A DNA stretch of 64,000 nt, from the NCBI GenBank assembly GCA_947500775.1, contig CANMTD010000001.1:1-64000 (forward strand). The letters run 5' to 3'. This document shows, one piece after another, positions 52,624-61,947 of the stretch. Each line of letters starts with the position of its first letter. Positions within the stretch are counted from its first letter, which is position 1. The translations under genes were made by a program, and so were the position numbers. The notes beneath the pieces were generated by a model. It worked only from the letters and a program-made list of their open reading frames with translations. It was not told the origin of the DNA and did not search any database. Source of the DNA: an uncultured Paracoccaceae bacterium. Its GTDB lineage: Bacteria; Pseudomonadota; Alphaproteobacteria; Rhodobacterales; Rhodobacteraceae.

Positions 52624-54066
52624 ATGACGATGATCCATCCGGTCGTGCTGTGTGGTGGTTGTGGCACACGGCTGTGGCCCAGTTCGCGCCGGGCCTATCC
52701 CAAGCAGTTCATCGGGTTGCTGGGCAAGGAAACGCTGTTTCAATCCACCCTGAAACGGGTGTCCGGCCCCGAATTCGATGCCCCCATCGTGATGACCAAC
52801 GCCGAGTTCCGGTTCATCGCCACCGAACAATGCAATGATATCGGCCTGACCGATGCGCGCGTGGTGATCGAACCCGCGCATCGCGATACCGGACCTGCGG
52901 TGCTGGCCGCCGCATTGATGTTGCAGGACACGCCCGAGGCTTTGATGCTGGTTGTGCCGTCCGATCACATTCTGGCGGATAGGGACGGCTTTTTACAGGC
53001 TTTGACGACGGGGGTCACGGCGGCGGGTCAGGGTCAGTTGGTGACATTCGGCGTGACCCCGACACATGCCGAAACCGGATACGGCTATCTTGACCTTGAT
53101 GGCGATGCCACGGATGCCGGCACCGCCCACCCGGTCAAGGCGTTCGTCGAAAAGCCGGATGGGGAAACGGCCGCGCGCCTGATTGCGACGGGAACGCATC
53201 TGTGGAATTCCGGCATGTTCCTGTTTCGGGTGGGCGATATCATCAAGGCATTTGAAACCCATGCCCCGGATATTGTCGGGCCCTGCCGCACCGCGATTGA
53301 AACCGGGGCCGAGGATCTGGGGTTCTTCCGTTTGGGGGGGGCTGCCTATGAACAGGCGCGCGCAAGCTCGATCGATTTTGCGGTGATGGAACATGCGGAC
53401 AATATCGTCGCCGTGCCGCTGTCGTCGCCCTGGTCCGATCTGGGCAGCTGGGATACCCTGTGGGCCCAGTCACAGCAGGATGCCGATGGCGTCGTGACCC
53501 AGGGCGGCGCCATGGCCATCGAGTGCCGCCAAACCCTGTTGCGATCCGAAGAACCCGATATCCAACTGGTCGGCGTGGGCTTGGACAACATCGTGGCAGT
53601 CGCCATGCGCGACGCGGTTCTGGTGGCCGATATCACCGCGTCGCAACAGGTTAAACACGCCGTGACGGCGATGCAGGCGGCAAGTATTGCGCAGGCCGAT
53701 CACCATCCGCGGTTCCACCGCCCCTGGGGCTGGTACGAAACCCTGTGTCTGGGCGACCGGTTCCGGGTCAAACGGATCGTCGTGAACCCCGATGGCGTGC
53801 TAAGCCTGCAATCGCATCTGCACCGCTCGGAACACTGGATTGTCGTGGCCGGGACGGCACATGCCACCGTGGGCGACGAACAGCGGCTGATTTCGGAAAA
53901 TCAATCGATCTATATCCCGTTGGGCGTGGTGCACCGGCTGTCAAATCCCGGTCAGGTCCCGATGCATCTGATCGAGGTGCAGACCGGCGCATATCTGGGC
54001 GAGGATGACATTACCCGATTTGAGGATGCCTATGATCGGACATCTGGCAACACTTCCGATATCTGA
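52624..54066 (+). CDS. manC: Mannose-1-phosphate guanylyltransferase / mannose-6-phosphate isomerase
   Basis: 480 residues, type II PMI length. The nucleotidyltransferase domain begins V-V-L-C-G-G-C-G-T-R-L-W-P-S-S-R and has F-V-E-K-P; the C-terminal cupin domain has R-P-W-G-W-Y-E-T-L and H-L-H-R-S-E-H-W-I-V-V. It makes GDP-mannose for the polysaccharide. GGGGA precedes the ATG. The usual Ser/Gly after L-C-G-G is Cys here, a mild variation. Confidence 0.95.
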   Translation: MTMIHPVVLCGGCGTRLWPSSRRAYPKQFIGLLGKETLFQSTLKRVSGPEFDAPIVMTNAEFRFIATEQCNDIGLTDARVVIEPAHRDTGPAVLAAALMLQDTPEALMLVVPSDHILADRDGFLQALTTGVTAAGQGQLVTFGVTPTHAETGYGYLDLDGDATDAGTAHPVKAFVEKPDGETAARLIATGTHLWNSGMFLFRVGDIIKAFETHAPDIVGPCRTAIETGAEDLGFFRLGGAAYEQARASSIDFAVMEHADNIVAVPLSSPWSDLGSWDTLWAQSQQDADGVVTQGGAMAIECRQTLLRSEEPDIQLVGVGLDNIVAVAMRDAVLVADITASQQVKHAVTAMQAASIAQADHHPRFHRPWGWYETLCLGDRFRVKRIVVNPDGVLSLQSHLHRSEHWIVVAGTAHATVGDEQRLISENQSIYIPLGVVHRLSNPGQVPMHLIEVQTGAYLGEDDITRFEDAYDRTSGNTSDI

Positions 54067-54144
54067 CAGCCCCGGACGGTTTGATCTGTCATCATTCTGG
54101 GTTAAACGCGGTGGACGAGCCTGCGTATAAAAGTGGTCGGTGAC

Positions 54145-54597
54145 ATGAAATCTAAACGCGTTCTGGCGATCGCTTCGGGGGGCGGGCATTGGCAGCAGCT
54201 GATGTTGATGCGCGATGCCTTTGATGATTGCGACACGCTGTATCTGACCACATTGCCGGGTCTGGCCGATCAGTTTCAGGCAACACCGTCGCGTCTGATC
54301 CCCGATTGCAATCGCAGCGCCAAGCTTGCCATTCTGCGCTGCGCGCTGTCCCTGCTGCGGATTATCCTGTCCCAACGGCCGGACGTAATCATCTCGACCG
54401 GGGCTTTGCCGGGGGTCATCGCCCTGGCCATCGGCAAAACGTTCGGCGCGCGCACGATCTGGGTGGATTCAGTGGCCAACGCCGAAGAGATGTCGATGTC
54501 CGGCAAGCTGGCCCGCCGTTTTGCTGATCTGTGGATGTCGCAGTGGGAGGATGTGGCCGCAGACTGCGGCGCGGAATTTTCCGGGGCGGTGCTATGA
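54145..54597 (+). CDS. Alg14/PssD-like glycosyltransferase subunit
   Basis: 150 residues. V-L-A-I-A-S-G-G-G-H-W-Q-Q-L is the typical Alg14/CpsF/PssD opening, with T-L-P-G and S-T-G-A-L-P-G later. These proteins recruit the catalytic Alg13-like partner to the membrane. It overlaps the partner's gene by four bases. GTG 54133 is a weaker start. Confidence 0.88.
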   Translation: MKSKRVLAIASGGGHWQQLMLMRDAFDDCDTLYLTTLPGLADQFQATPSRLIPDCNRSAKLAILRCALSLLRIILSQRPDVIISTGALPGVIALAIGKTFGARTIWVDSVANAEEMSMSGKLARRFADLWMSQWEDVAADCGAEFSGAVL

Positions 54598-55070
54598 TAT
54601 TCGTCACGGTCGGGACGCAGCTTCCGTTTCCCAGATTGCTGGACGCGATGAACGATCTGGCGCCGGACCTGTCCCAGCCGGTGATCGCCCAATGTGGTCA
54701 ACGCGAACCCCGCTGGACCAATATTGAATGCCACGACACGCTGACACCCGATGCCTTCAAGACATTCACCAATACCGCGGCGCTGATGGTCTCTCATGCT
54801 GGAATAGGCTCTATTCTGACCGCCAAATCGCTGGGATTGCCGCTGATCATTCTGCCCCGGCGGCATGAATTCGGCGAACATCGCAACGATCACCAGCTTG
54901 CCACGGCCCGATATGTGCAATCGCTGCAGGGTGTCCATGTCGCCTGGACTGCGGATGAACTGGGCCTGTTGCTGGCCGCAGGCAATCTGGAACCGGCCAC
55001 GAACACCCCCGGACCGTCGCATCAGACTCTTGTTCACAGGTTGCGTGGATTCATCGAGACCGGAGAATGA
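54594..55070 (+). CDS. Alg13/PssE-like glycosyltransferase catalytic subunit
   Basis: 158 residues. M-I-F-V-T-V-G-T-Q-L-P-F-P-R-L start, V-S-H-A-G-I-G-S-I (GT28 sugar-nucleotide loop) and P-R-R-H-E-F-G-E-H-R-N-D-H-Q match PssE/CpsG. Together with the PssD-like protein it would make one sugar transfer, as in rhizobial exopolysaccharide synthesis. ATGA overlap with the preceding gene. Confidence 0.9.
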   Translation: MIFVTVGTQLPFPRLLDAMNDLAPDLSQPVIAQCGQREPRWTNIECHDTLTPDAFKTFTNTAALMVSHAGIGSILTAKSLGLPLIILPRRHEFGEHRNDHQLATARYVQSLQGVHVAWTADELGLLLAAGNLEPATNTPGPSHQTLVHRLRGFIETGE

Positions 55071-55171
55071 ACCGGGTGTTGCCTGACACGCGGCCGCTGC
55101 GTGCGGTCCGGTAGAATACGGTCAATATTAATTTCCTACTCTTCGCCGGATAACCCAGAAGAGGAACTGCC

Positions 55172-55435
55172 ATGTCAATTGACCATTTTGAAACTGTTGC
55201 GCCGGGCCTGCAAAGCCCGGCTATTGGCCTTGAAGAGATCACACCGAACGACGGCGTTGATCTGGTAAACCTGACCCGCGCGTTGAACGTGGCGCAATCG
55301 GGGGCGGTGCGGGTGATGACCATTGACGGGAACACGTCGGATGTTTTCATCGCCGCTGGCGTCGCCTTTCCGATCCGGGTGCAGCGCGTTTTTGCAACCG
55401 GGACCAGCGCCTTGGGCATTCGGGGCCTTTACTAA
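55172..55435 (+). CDS. GTA-type spike base protein (RCAP_Rcc01079/GhsA-like)
   Basis: 87 residues, no signal peptide. D-H-F-E-T-V-A-P-G-L-Q-S-P-A, D-L-V-N-L-T-R-A-L-N-V and P-I-R-V-Q-R-V-F-A-T-G-T, ending G-L-Y, match from memory the small spike base protein of the R. capsulatus gene transfer agent and related phages. GAGGA six bases before the ATG. In R. capsulatus the head spikes bind capsule polysaccharide. It sits alone in + orientation inside the exopolysaccharide locus, facing the large - strand gene. Confidence 0.75.
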   Translation: MSIDHFETVAPGLQSPAIGLEEITPNDGVDLVNLTRALNVAQSGAVRVMTIDGNTSDVFIAAGVAFPIRVQRVFATGTSALGIRGLY

Positions 55436-55632
55436 GATCAACAGGTTTAACTATGCGGGGCAGACCGGGTGGTTTTCGCCCAATTGCCCCGCTCATTTCA
55501 AAGCACACTGATTTTCAAATTGATTGCGTCACGATCCGGCCCGGACGGGCAAAGACCACATCCCAATCAGGCAATGACTTTTGACAATATCACCCTGCCC
55601 GGTAAATGCGTGCAGGGTGATATCGGTGTTTC

Positions 55633-57834
55633 CTATGTCGCATCCGCGCTTGCAGCGGTTTTCCACGGATGGGCGTTGACCACGGCGGCGCTGCCACTGA
55701 TTTCAGCGTATGGCGGTGTGGTCGGGGCAGAGCCGTCAACCTCGGCGCTTAGCCAGTATCTGAGGTATTCAACCTCGCCCGCCCATTGATTCCACAGGCC
55801 AAGGAAGCGGGAGTTGCTGTTGAACAGGCCGGTTGACGAGGTAAAGGTTGCCTGCCCAACTTCGACATCATTGATGAACAGTTTCGCCCAGCCTGCGGGC
55901 AGGTTGGCAACCGCGCGCATGACGTTCCATTCCGTGAACGAGGTTGTTCCGGTCAGGCCGGTTGACCCGACAAGCACAGTGTTGGAACTGTCGCGCACCG
56001 ACACCCTGATCAGGCCAGAGGTCGTGGTCTGAAAGAAAAGCTGGTTTCCGGTCAGCTGGGCCAGATCATCCGTTGATGTGCCCGATACGCCCCGGACCAT
56101 TAACTCTATGGTCACCGCGCTGACGCCGCTGCCAATCTTCTGACCTGTCGTGTTCTGGTCGAAATGCGGTCCCGCCGCAGTGACGTTGAAGGTAGAGGTG
56201 CCCACAATCGTATTGGCCAGAACGGCGGGATCGGGCATGGCGCGCACTGGCACGCCTTCAAGGCTGGCCTGTCCGACATCGACAAGCGGATAGTTTTTCC
56301 ACGTTTCGGCAAACAGATCAGCCGGAAATTCAATCGCGCCGGTCGCACCGCCAGAGCCGAAAGTCAGAATGTCCGTGCTGATGAACGATCCTGTGATCGG
56401 GTAAACCCGTACCCGACCGGAAACGATTTCCGCCCGGTGAACCGGCGTGCCGTTGATGCTGAACCCGAAGACATCTGTCCAGTGGTCATAGGTGTTATCC
56501 AGCGCGGTCTCTGCCCGTGCGGAGCGCGTGGTGATGATCGGTCCCGCCGATGACCAGACCTCGACATAGGACCCATCCGGTTGCCATGCGCAGTTGTCGA
56601 ATTCCGGCAGGTCCCATGTGGCCAGACCGGACGACTGCAAAACCGCCTGCGCAAGCGATACGGCAAAGCGTGGGGCGCCGTCGACCGTGTTGTGGGATGG
56701 GTGGGCGCTGTCCGACCAGACACCGCCGCCCGCGTCATATCCGCTGGAATAGGACAGTTGTTCCAACCCGTAGGGCAGGAACGCGCCGCCATCGTTCACA
56801 TTTGCCGCCAAGGATCGGACCTCATCGCGGCAGGTCTGAATGCCGCTGTCGTTGGTAACCTCGAACCGGTGCGGGCCGTGCATGATCCATTTGGTGTTGG
56901 CGTAGTCGTACATCTCGGTGAATGCGTGGTCGATCTGGATCGTGCCGCCGACAAGGGTCTGGGAGCCGGGCACCGTGAAGGCGCTGCCATCCGCGGTCTT
57001 TTCGAACAGCACCGGGAACAGCCGTTCCTCAAAATCGCTGCCATAGCTGCGGGGGGCGGCGAACCACGACATGGCGGCCATGCCGATATGCTGGCCGTCG
57101 GCGGTGGCATAGTTGTGCAGGGTCAGATCGTCGGACCAGTTGCGTCCGCTGTTCGCGTCATCGACCAGCGGGGTAAGCCCGGTTCCCGAGCGCACCTGGA
57201 ACACCAGACAGAACTTGTCGTTCGGACGTTCCGCCAGCAGGGCGTTGGCCATGTGGGCCAGCGATACGGTCCCGGGTGTGGCGTCGGTCAGATGGGTGTG
57301 CGCAAAGCTGAACGCATCGAAATTCGTGGGGTAAATCGCCTGCACGGCGTCCTCGCTCACCAACGCAGGGACCGGCAATCCGCCGCTGTCGCCGAAGGTG
57401 TCGATGATGCGGGCGGGTTCGGACTGCCCCCAGATCGCAATGACGTGGCCAACGCCAAAGCGGTTGGCCGACTGTGCAAAGACCGCAAGATTGTCTTTGA
57501 TGCGAACCTCGGCTTTGAACCACGACGGGCTGCGCGCAACCGAAAATGAACCGGTCCAACCGCCATTTTCATCAATGGTGGCAACATCCGACCACGGCGT
57601 TGATGTGGCCCCAGCGTCATCCACAGAATAGGCGCGCGCCTGCACGACGCGCCCCGCAGTTCCGGTTCCGCTTAGCGGTATTGTTGCGGCGTCGCGGGTA
57701 AATGCAGCGCCGCTGTCGAACAGGGCCCGGTCCCGCGAAAAATCATTCAGGGACAATGCCGCAGGCGTAGGTCCGCCAGAGCCCGAATCGTTAATAGCGT
57801 TTGAGCCAAGGGCAATGCCCAAGATCAGTGACAT
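55633..57834 (-). CDS. Large carbohydrate-active/fibre-like protein with SGNH-esterase-like motif
   Basis: 733 residues. A beta-rich N-terminal domain (about 1-125) is followed by a central region with V-I-A-I-W-G-Q-S-E-P-A-R, similar to the G-Q-S-N block of sialate O-acetylesterase-like (SGNH) enzymes, and S-D-S-A-H-P-S-H near 375-385 as possible Asp-x-x-His. The C-terminal ~190 residues look like a LamG/concanavalin-type jelly roll (F-T-E-W-N-V-M, L-F-I-N-D-V-E-V-G). No signal peptide (M-S-L-I-L-G-I-A-L-G-S-N is too short and polar after residue 10). Phage tail fibres and GTA spikes often have this make-up. Next to the spike base gene it may be the matching spike fibre that recognises or deacetylates capsule (inference). 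Confidence 0.65.
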   Translation of the reverse strand: MSLILGIALGSNAINDSGSGGPTPAALSLNDFSRDRALFDSGAAFTRDAATIPLSGTGTAGRVVQARAYSVDDAGATSTPWSDVATIDENGGWTGSFSVARSPSWFKAEVRIKDNLAVFAQSANRFGVGHVIAIWGQSEPARIIDTFGDSGGLPVPALVSEDAVQAIYPTNFDAFSFAHTHLTDATPGTVSLAHMANALLAERPNDKFCLVFQVRSGTGLTPLVDDANSGRNWSDDLTLHNYATADGQHIGMAAMSWFAAPRSYGSDFEERLFPVLFEKTADGSAFTVPGSQTLVGGTIQIDHAFTEMYDYANTKWIMHGPHRFEVTNDSGIQTCRDEVRSLAANVNDGGAFLPYGLEQLSYSSGYDAGGGVWSDSAHPSHNTVDGAPRFAVSLAQAVLQSSGLATWDLPEFDNCAWQPDGSYVEVWSSAGPIITTRSARAETALDNTYDHWTDVFGFSINGTPVHRAEIVSGRVRVYPITGSFISTDILTFGSGGATGAIEFPADLFAETWKNYPLVDVGQASLEGVPVRAMPDPAVLANTIVGTSTFNVTAAGPHFDQNTTGQKIGSGVSAVTIELMVRGVSGTSTDDLAQLTGNQLFFQTTTSGLIRVSVRDSSNTVLVGSTGLTGTTSFTEWNVMRAVANLPAGWAKLFINDVEVGQATFTSSTGLFNSNSRFLGLWNQWAGEVEYLRYWLSAEVDGSAPTTPPYAEISGSAAVVNAHPWKTAASADAT

Positions 57835-58112
57835 GATTGCACAATCCTTGTGATGGGGCGCACCAGCCCTGTCTCAAGGCAAAAGGCGTACGATATCCGT
57901 GCAGACCTTTCAGATGCGCTCGTGGTGAAACTCGATTGACGGGTCCGGGGCAGGCGTCCGTTCAAAACGCGCACAGGGGTCACTGGATGCATTTGGGTCG
58001 TGCAGGGCCCCACCCGTCGGCGCCAATCGTAGTATCACAACCTTTGGCCCGTTGCCTGCGGCGGGGCGCTTGCGGTCGCTGTGTTTACCGCAGCCTTACA
58101 GATGGGACGTGT

Positions 58113-59651
58113 TCAGGCTTTGCGTTTCCGAAAGACCAGTTCGGCGACCTTGGCGACATCTGAACGCAAGCCCGGGCTCATCAGAATCCGGACCGCATAT
58201 ATCGCGGCGACGATGATTGCCGTTATCACCAATTCCGCAAAAGCGGGCATTGATGGAAGGGCCGATCGTATCAGAAATATGCCGCCGATGGATGCGGCGG
58301 CGATTGCCGCATCCGGCAGGAATGTGGCTGCAATGACATCCAATTTTATGGGGCTTTTTCGAACCACCACCACGGCCAGAACCGGTAACAGGATCACCAC
58401 AATCGCCAGCATATTGGCCGCAACCATACCAACCACCCCAAAGCGAAGCCCGATGATAAGCGCGGCGGCGGTAACCAGGGCCGTGAAGATGCGGTAGTTA
58501 AAGACGGCGCGCACCTGACCCAGGGCAATCAACGCCCAGTTCAGCGTGTACATCGCATTGGCCTGCAACGTCAGAATACCCAGCCATGCCAGCAAGGGGG
58601 CGGTTTCGGTCCATTGATTTCCCAGAACCACGGCGACGATCAGATCAGAACCTGCGCAGATGCCAACGCCAACCGGCATGGTGATCAGCGCAATGCGCGT
58701 CGAGGCGCGCTTGAAAACCGCGATCAGCTCTTCTGGGTTCGATTTCGCGCGGCTGAACGCGGGCAAAAAAACCGAGGCCAGCGGGCCGACCGACCGTTGT
58801 TGCGGCAGATTGGCCAATGTCCAGGACCGGTAATAAAGACCCGCCTCGAAGGGCGAAAACACACGCCCGACAATGATGAAGCCCAGGTTTTGCGTCAGTT
58901 GCCCGATCAGCCGTGAAATCGCCAGTGTCCCGCCGAAGGTCAGAAAACTTTTGGCCTCGACAAACCCTGCCCGGGTCGGTGCCGATGGTTGCCACCCCGT
59001 CTGCCAGGACAACAGGACCAGCGAAAAAACCGGCTGCAATACTATCTGTGCTGCAATCGCCCAATAGCTCATCCCGGCCAAGGCCATCGCAACTGCAACG
59101 GCAAGCGCGCCGACCGTGGCAAACAGCAACGTGGTTTCGATCTGCCGAACCTGCATCTGTCGGCGCAGAATGGCGATAAACTGCCCACCCATCGCCGCGA
59201 AAACCACTGTGGGGGCCAGCACCAGAAACACGGGTCCGATGCGGGGTTCATCGTAGAAAGTGATCGCGGGAAGGGCCAACAGGGCGATGATGGCGGCCAG
59301 AAGCACCCCGATGGCGGTGTTGGTCCAGAACAAGGCAGACGCCATGCGGTGTGTTACATGATCGCGCTGTATCACAGCGTCGGCCAATCCGAATTCTGAC
59401 AGGCCGGTGGCGATCAGGATCGCGGGCATGGCCATTGCAATGATGCCGTGGTCCGCTGGCGGGACCAGACGGGCCAGAATGGCGGTTGTGCCAAGCTGGA
59501 CGACAATCTTGATGATGCCAAACAGGATGACCGCGATGGATCCGCGTCCGGCGCGCCTGCCCAGGTTGCCGCCAAGGTGGGCGGTGTCAAAAACCTTGTC
59601 GCGTGGATCGCCTGGAGGATCGGACGGCGGTGGGGATGGGGGCTGGCTCAT
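58113..59651 (-). CDS. Oligosaccharide flippase (Wzx/WzxC family)
   Basis: 512 residues. After a Pro-rich cytoplasmic leader of about 30 residues there are about twelve to fourteen membrane helices of the MOP superfamily, with R-A-G-R-G-S at the start and Y-Y-R-S-W-T-L-A-N-L-P near the middle. Translocates lipid-linked repeat units. Start ATG 59651 lies four bases after the stop of the glycosyltransferase upstream, and the TAGGA of that junction serves as ribosome site. Confidence 0.92.
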   Translation of the reverse strand: MSQPPSPPPSDPPGDPRDKVFDTAHLGGNLGRRAGRGSIAVILFGIIKIVVQLGTTAILARLVPPADHGIIAMAMPAILIATGLSEFGLADAVIQRDHVTHRMASALFWTNTAIGVLLAAIIALLALPAITFYDEPRIGPVFLVLAPTVVFAAMGGQFIAILRRQMQVRQIETTLLFATVGALAVAVAMALAGMSYWAIAAQIVLQPVFSLVLLSWQTGWQPSAPTRAGFVEAKSFLTFGGTLAISRLIGQLTQNLGFIIVGRVFSPFEAGLYYRSWTLANLPQQRSVGPLASVFLPAFSRAKSNPEELIAVFKRASTRIALITMPVGVGICAGSDLIVAVVLGNQWTETAPLLAWLGILTLQANAMYTLNWALIALGQVRAVFNYRIFTALVTAAALIIGLRFGVVGMVAANMLAIVVILLPVLAVVVVRKSPIKLDVIAATFLPDAAIAAASIGGIFLIRSALPSMPAFAELVITAIIVAAIYAVRILMSPGLRSDVAKVAELVFRKRKA

Positions 59652-59655
59652 GATC

Positions 59656-60705
59656 CTAAGGCAGCGGAAATTTGGGATGCAGCCCAAGCCGACCAGACAG
59701 CCCGTCGCGACTTGCACAGGCAACAACGCTTAGGTTCGACCAGCGACCGCGTATCACCGCATGTGACGCAGTCCAAAGCAGCAGCCATATCAAATTGGGT
59801 AAAAACCACAGGGTCCCCCACAATGACAATCGCCGGCGATCCAGAAATAAGGCGTTCCGCAGCGCGTAATATATTCTGAAATCGGGTTTGGCCGTCGCCA
59901 GACGAACCGCTGCGGTCTGCGGGCGCGCGTTTTCGGGCGTTGCATTCCACGACTGTTCCTGATCATCGACAACGGCACCGGGAACCAGAGACAGCCCGCC
60001 GTTTTCTGCCAGTCGTTCGGCATATTCATAGTCATCCGCATAGATAACGAAATCGGATCGTGGGGGGGCAACACGGGTCAGCATAGCCCGAGGGATAAAC
60101 ATGCCGCCGTAGGGGGCAAGCGAAATAGGCACTGTAAGGCCCGGTTCGTGGTCGCCCGTTACCGGTTTCTTGGTAAGTCTGGCCCAAAGCCGCCGTGGTT
60201 TTTTGCGCAGATCGGTGCCGAATGCCTCGCCATTCAGCGGGGCCTCAAACCGTCCGGTTTTTGCGGCCCGCACCATATAGTGCCGATCCGACCGCACGGC
60301 GCACAGCGCGCCACCCTGTCCGTGGGCATGGGCCGTACACAGCGCGCTCAGACATCCCGGCGCCAGACGATTGTCATCGTCCAGCAACAATATGGCATCG
60401 GTCTGGTCGATATCCGCAGTAGCGCCTGCAATCAGCCGCGCATAGGCTTCGGCCGGGCCAAGGTTTTGATCGGCATGGGAAACGACGGTTGTCAGATCAA
60501 AGGTCTTTGAAAAAAACGCGACCATCTGGTCAAGTTTGGCACGCACCGGGGCGGAAAGACCGTTGCCAAAAACAAGGACACGTTTGATGCCTTGTTCTGC
60601 CGCGCTTTGGATCATGGTCTGCAACAGGTCCACACGATCCCCATACGTCACTGTAAGCACGCAAATGCGGGACAGTTCCACTGGGGCGATCGGCGGAGTC
60701 GTCAT
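59656..60705 (-). CDS. Glycosyltransferase family 2
   Basis: About 349 residues from ATG 60705. I-C-V-L-T-V-T-Y-G-D-R start, G-P-A-E-A-Y-A-R, and L-L-L-D-D-D-N with the D-x-D metal site; Y-A-D-D-Y-E-Y-A-E-R is the acceptor/base region as in rhamnosyl- or galactofuranosyltransferases of the GlfT2/RfbN type. A membrane-associated helix lies near 300-322. An upstream ATG at 60831 would add 42 residues without domain match. Confidence 0.85.
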   Translation of the reverse strand: MTTPPIAPVELSRICVLTVTYGDRVDLLQTMIQSAAEQGIKRVLVFGNGLSAPVRAKLDQMVAFFSKTFDLTTVVSHADQNLGPAEAYARLIAGATADIDQTDAILLLDDDNRLAPGCLSALCTAHAHGQGGALCAVRSDRHYMVRAAKTGRFEAPLNGEAFGTDLRKKPRRLWARLTKKPVTGDHEPGLTVPISLAPYGGMFIPRAMLTRVAPPRSDFVIYADDYEYAERLAENGGLSLVPGAVVDDQEQSWNATPENARPQTAAVRLATAKPDFRIYYALRNALFLDRRRLSLWGTLWFLPNLIWLLLWTASHAVIRGRWSNLSVVACASRDGLSGRLGLHPKFPLP

Positions 60706-61013
60706 TGCGGCGTAGGCCTTGATAGAAATTTTGTACGGTCGGGTTGTTGCATGTTCCGGGCTGAAAAGCGACCTGATATTTCCGCCAGCTTTGTAGGCTA
60801 TGTCGCGGTTTTCATTTGAAACATGGCGCATTGTGTTGGGGTGCGGCGGCGCTGGACCGCAACTGGCGTGTTCATTAAGAGCGGGGTTGTTGTTCAGATA
60901 ACGACGGTGAAGAGCATATTTTTTTCAGGGCTAGTGCGCGTTGCTGTTCAGGATGTTATCAGACCTTAAGAATTTGACTGTAGACATTACTGGCCAGTAC
61001 CGGGGACAAACGG
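60706..61013. other. Divergent intergenic region (308 bp)
   Basis: Between two divergent glycosyltransferase genes. It contains AT-rich stretches (a run of seven T near 60922) but no convincing promoter pair, repeat or small gene. If the glycosyltransferase instead starts at 60831, the gap shrinks to about 180 bases. Confidence 0.4.
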
Positions 61014-61946
61014 TTGTTGAAGAAGCAGGATCAAGGCGCAGGCACCCCGCATGTCACGGTGGTGATCCCATGTTATAACCGCGCCGACACCGTGGCCGAG
61101 GCGGTGGAAACCGTGCTTTCGCAGGATTATCCTTCGTTTGACGTGATCGCGGTGGATGACAATTCCACCGACGCCACTTTGGATGTGTTGTCGCGTATGG
61201 ACGATCCGCGCCTGCGGGTTGTGACCAATCCCGGGCCGCGCGGCCCGTGTTCGACGCGCAATCATGGTGCGGCGCTTAGCAACAGCCCCTGGATCGCGTT
61301 TCAGGACAGCGACGATATCTGGCTTCCGGGCAAATTGATGCGCCAGATGGCCGAAGTCAGCGGAACCGATGCGGTTGCGGTCTATTGCGGAATGGTTGTC
61401 AAAGATGATGCCACGGCAAGCTCGCCGGTTTTGCGTCGCTATCCGGGTGCCGACATTACGCATGTGTCTGGGGACATCATGCCCAGTCTGGCTTTCAAAA
61501 GCTTTATTTCAACTCAGACGGTCATCATTCGGCGCGATGTTTTCGAGGCCGTTGGCGGGTTCGACGAAACGTTTCAGGCCCTAGTGGATTGGGAACTGAT
61601 GCTGCGGGTGGCGCAACAGGGCAACGTTGCCTTTGTGGACGATGATCTGGTCATCCAGCGGCTGTCGGGCAATTCAATAACCCGCACACCGCGCAAACGC
61701 GTGATGGCGCAAGAAATGGTGCTTGCCAAACATGCCGATATGCTGGCCGGATACAAAGGCGCGCTTGCCTTTCATCACCGCAGGCTGGCAGGCGGGCACA
61801 GGATTGGCCGGCAGTTCGCGCAGGCGTCAAAACATGCGATGGCCGCTTGGCGCACAAGCGGCAGTCCCCGGTTTCTGGCCGAAGCGGCCTATGCGGCCCT
61901 ACGCGCCCGGTTTTCCCCCGGCGCCGGCAAAGGTGAAAGTAGCTGA
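61014..61946 (+). CDS. Glycosyltransferase family 2
   Basis: 310 residues. V-T-V-V-I-P-C-Y-N-R-A, V-D-D-N-S-T-D, F-Q-D-S-D-D-I-W with D-x-D, and G-F-D-E-T-F ... D-W-E-L-M-L-R with the catalytic base complete the GT2 pattern. The C-terminal part is basic. The start is TTG 61014 with GGGGA nearby. The beta-helix gene follows at once. Confidence 0.88.
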   Translation: MLKKQDQGAGTPHVTVVIPCYNRADTVAEAVETVLSQDYPSFDVIAVDDNSTDATLDVLSRMDDPRLRVVTNPGPRGPCSTRNHGAALSNSPWIAFQDSDDIWLPGKLMRQMAEVSGTDAVAVYCGMVVKDDATASSPVLRRYPGADITHVSGDIMPSLAFKSFISTQTVIIRRDVFEAVGGFDETFQALVDWELMLRVAQQGNVAFVDDDLVIQRLSGNSITRTPRKRVMAQEMVLAKHADMLAGYKGALAFHHRRLAGGHRIGRQFAQASKHAMAAWRTSGSPRFLAEAAYAALRARFSPGAGKGESS

Positions 61947-61947
61947 C

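Noticed and set aside
55087-55103. Terminator after the PssE-like gene
   Set aside because: Only a 5-pair stem (cacgc/gcgtg) with no T-run.
55469-55789. Possible 106-residue + strand gene between the spike base and fibre-like genes
   Set aside because: It overlaps the 3' end of the large - strand gene, has no ribosome site and no recognisable content.
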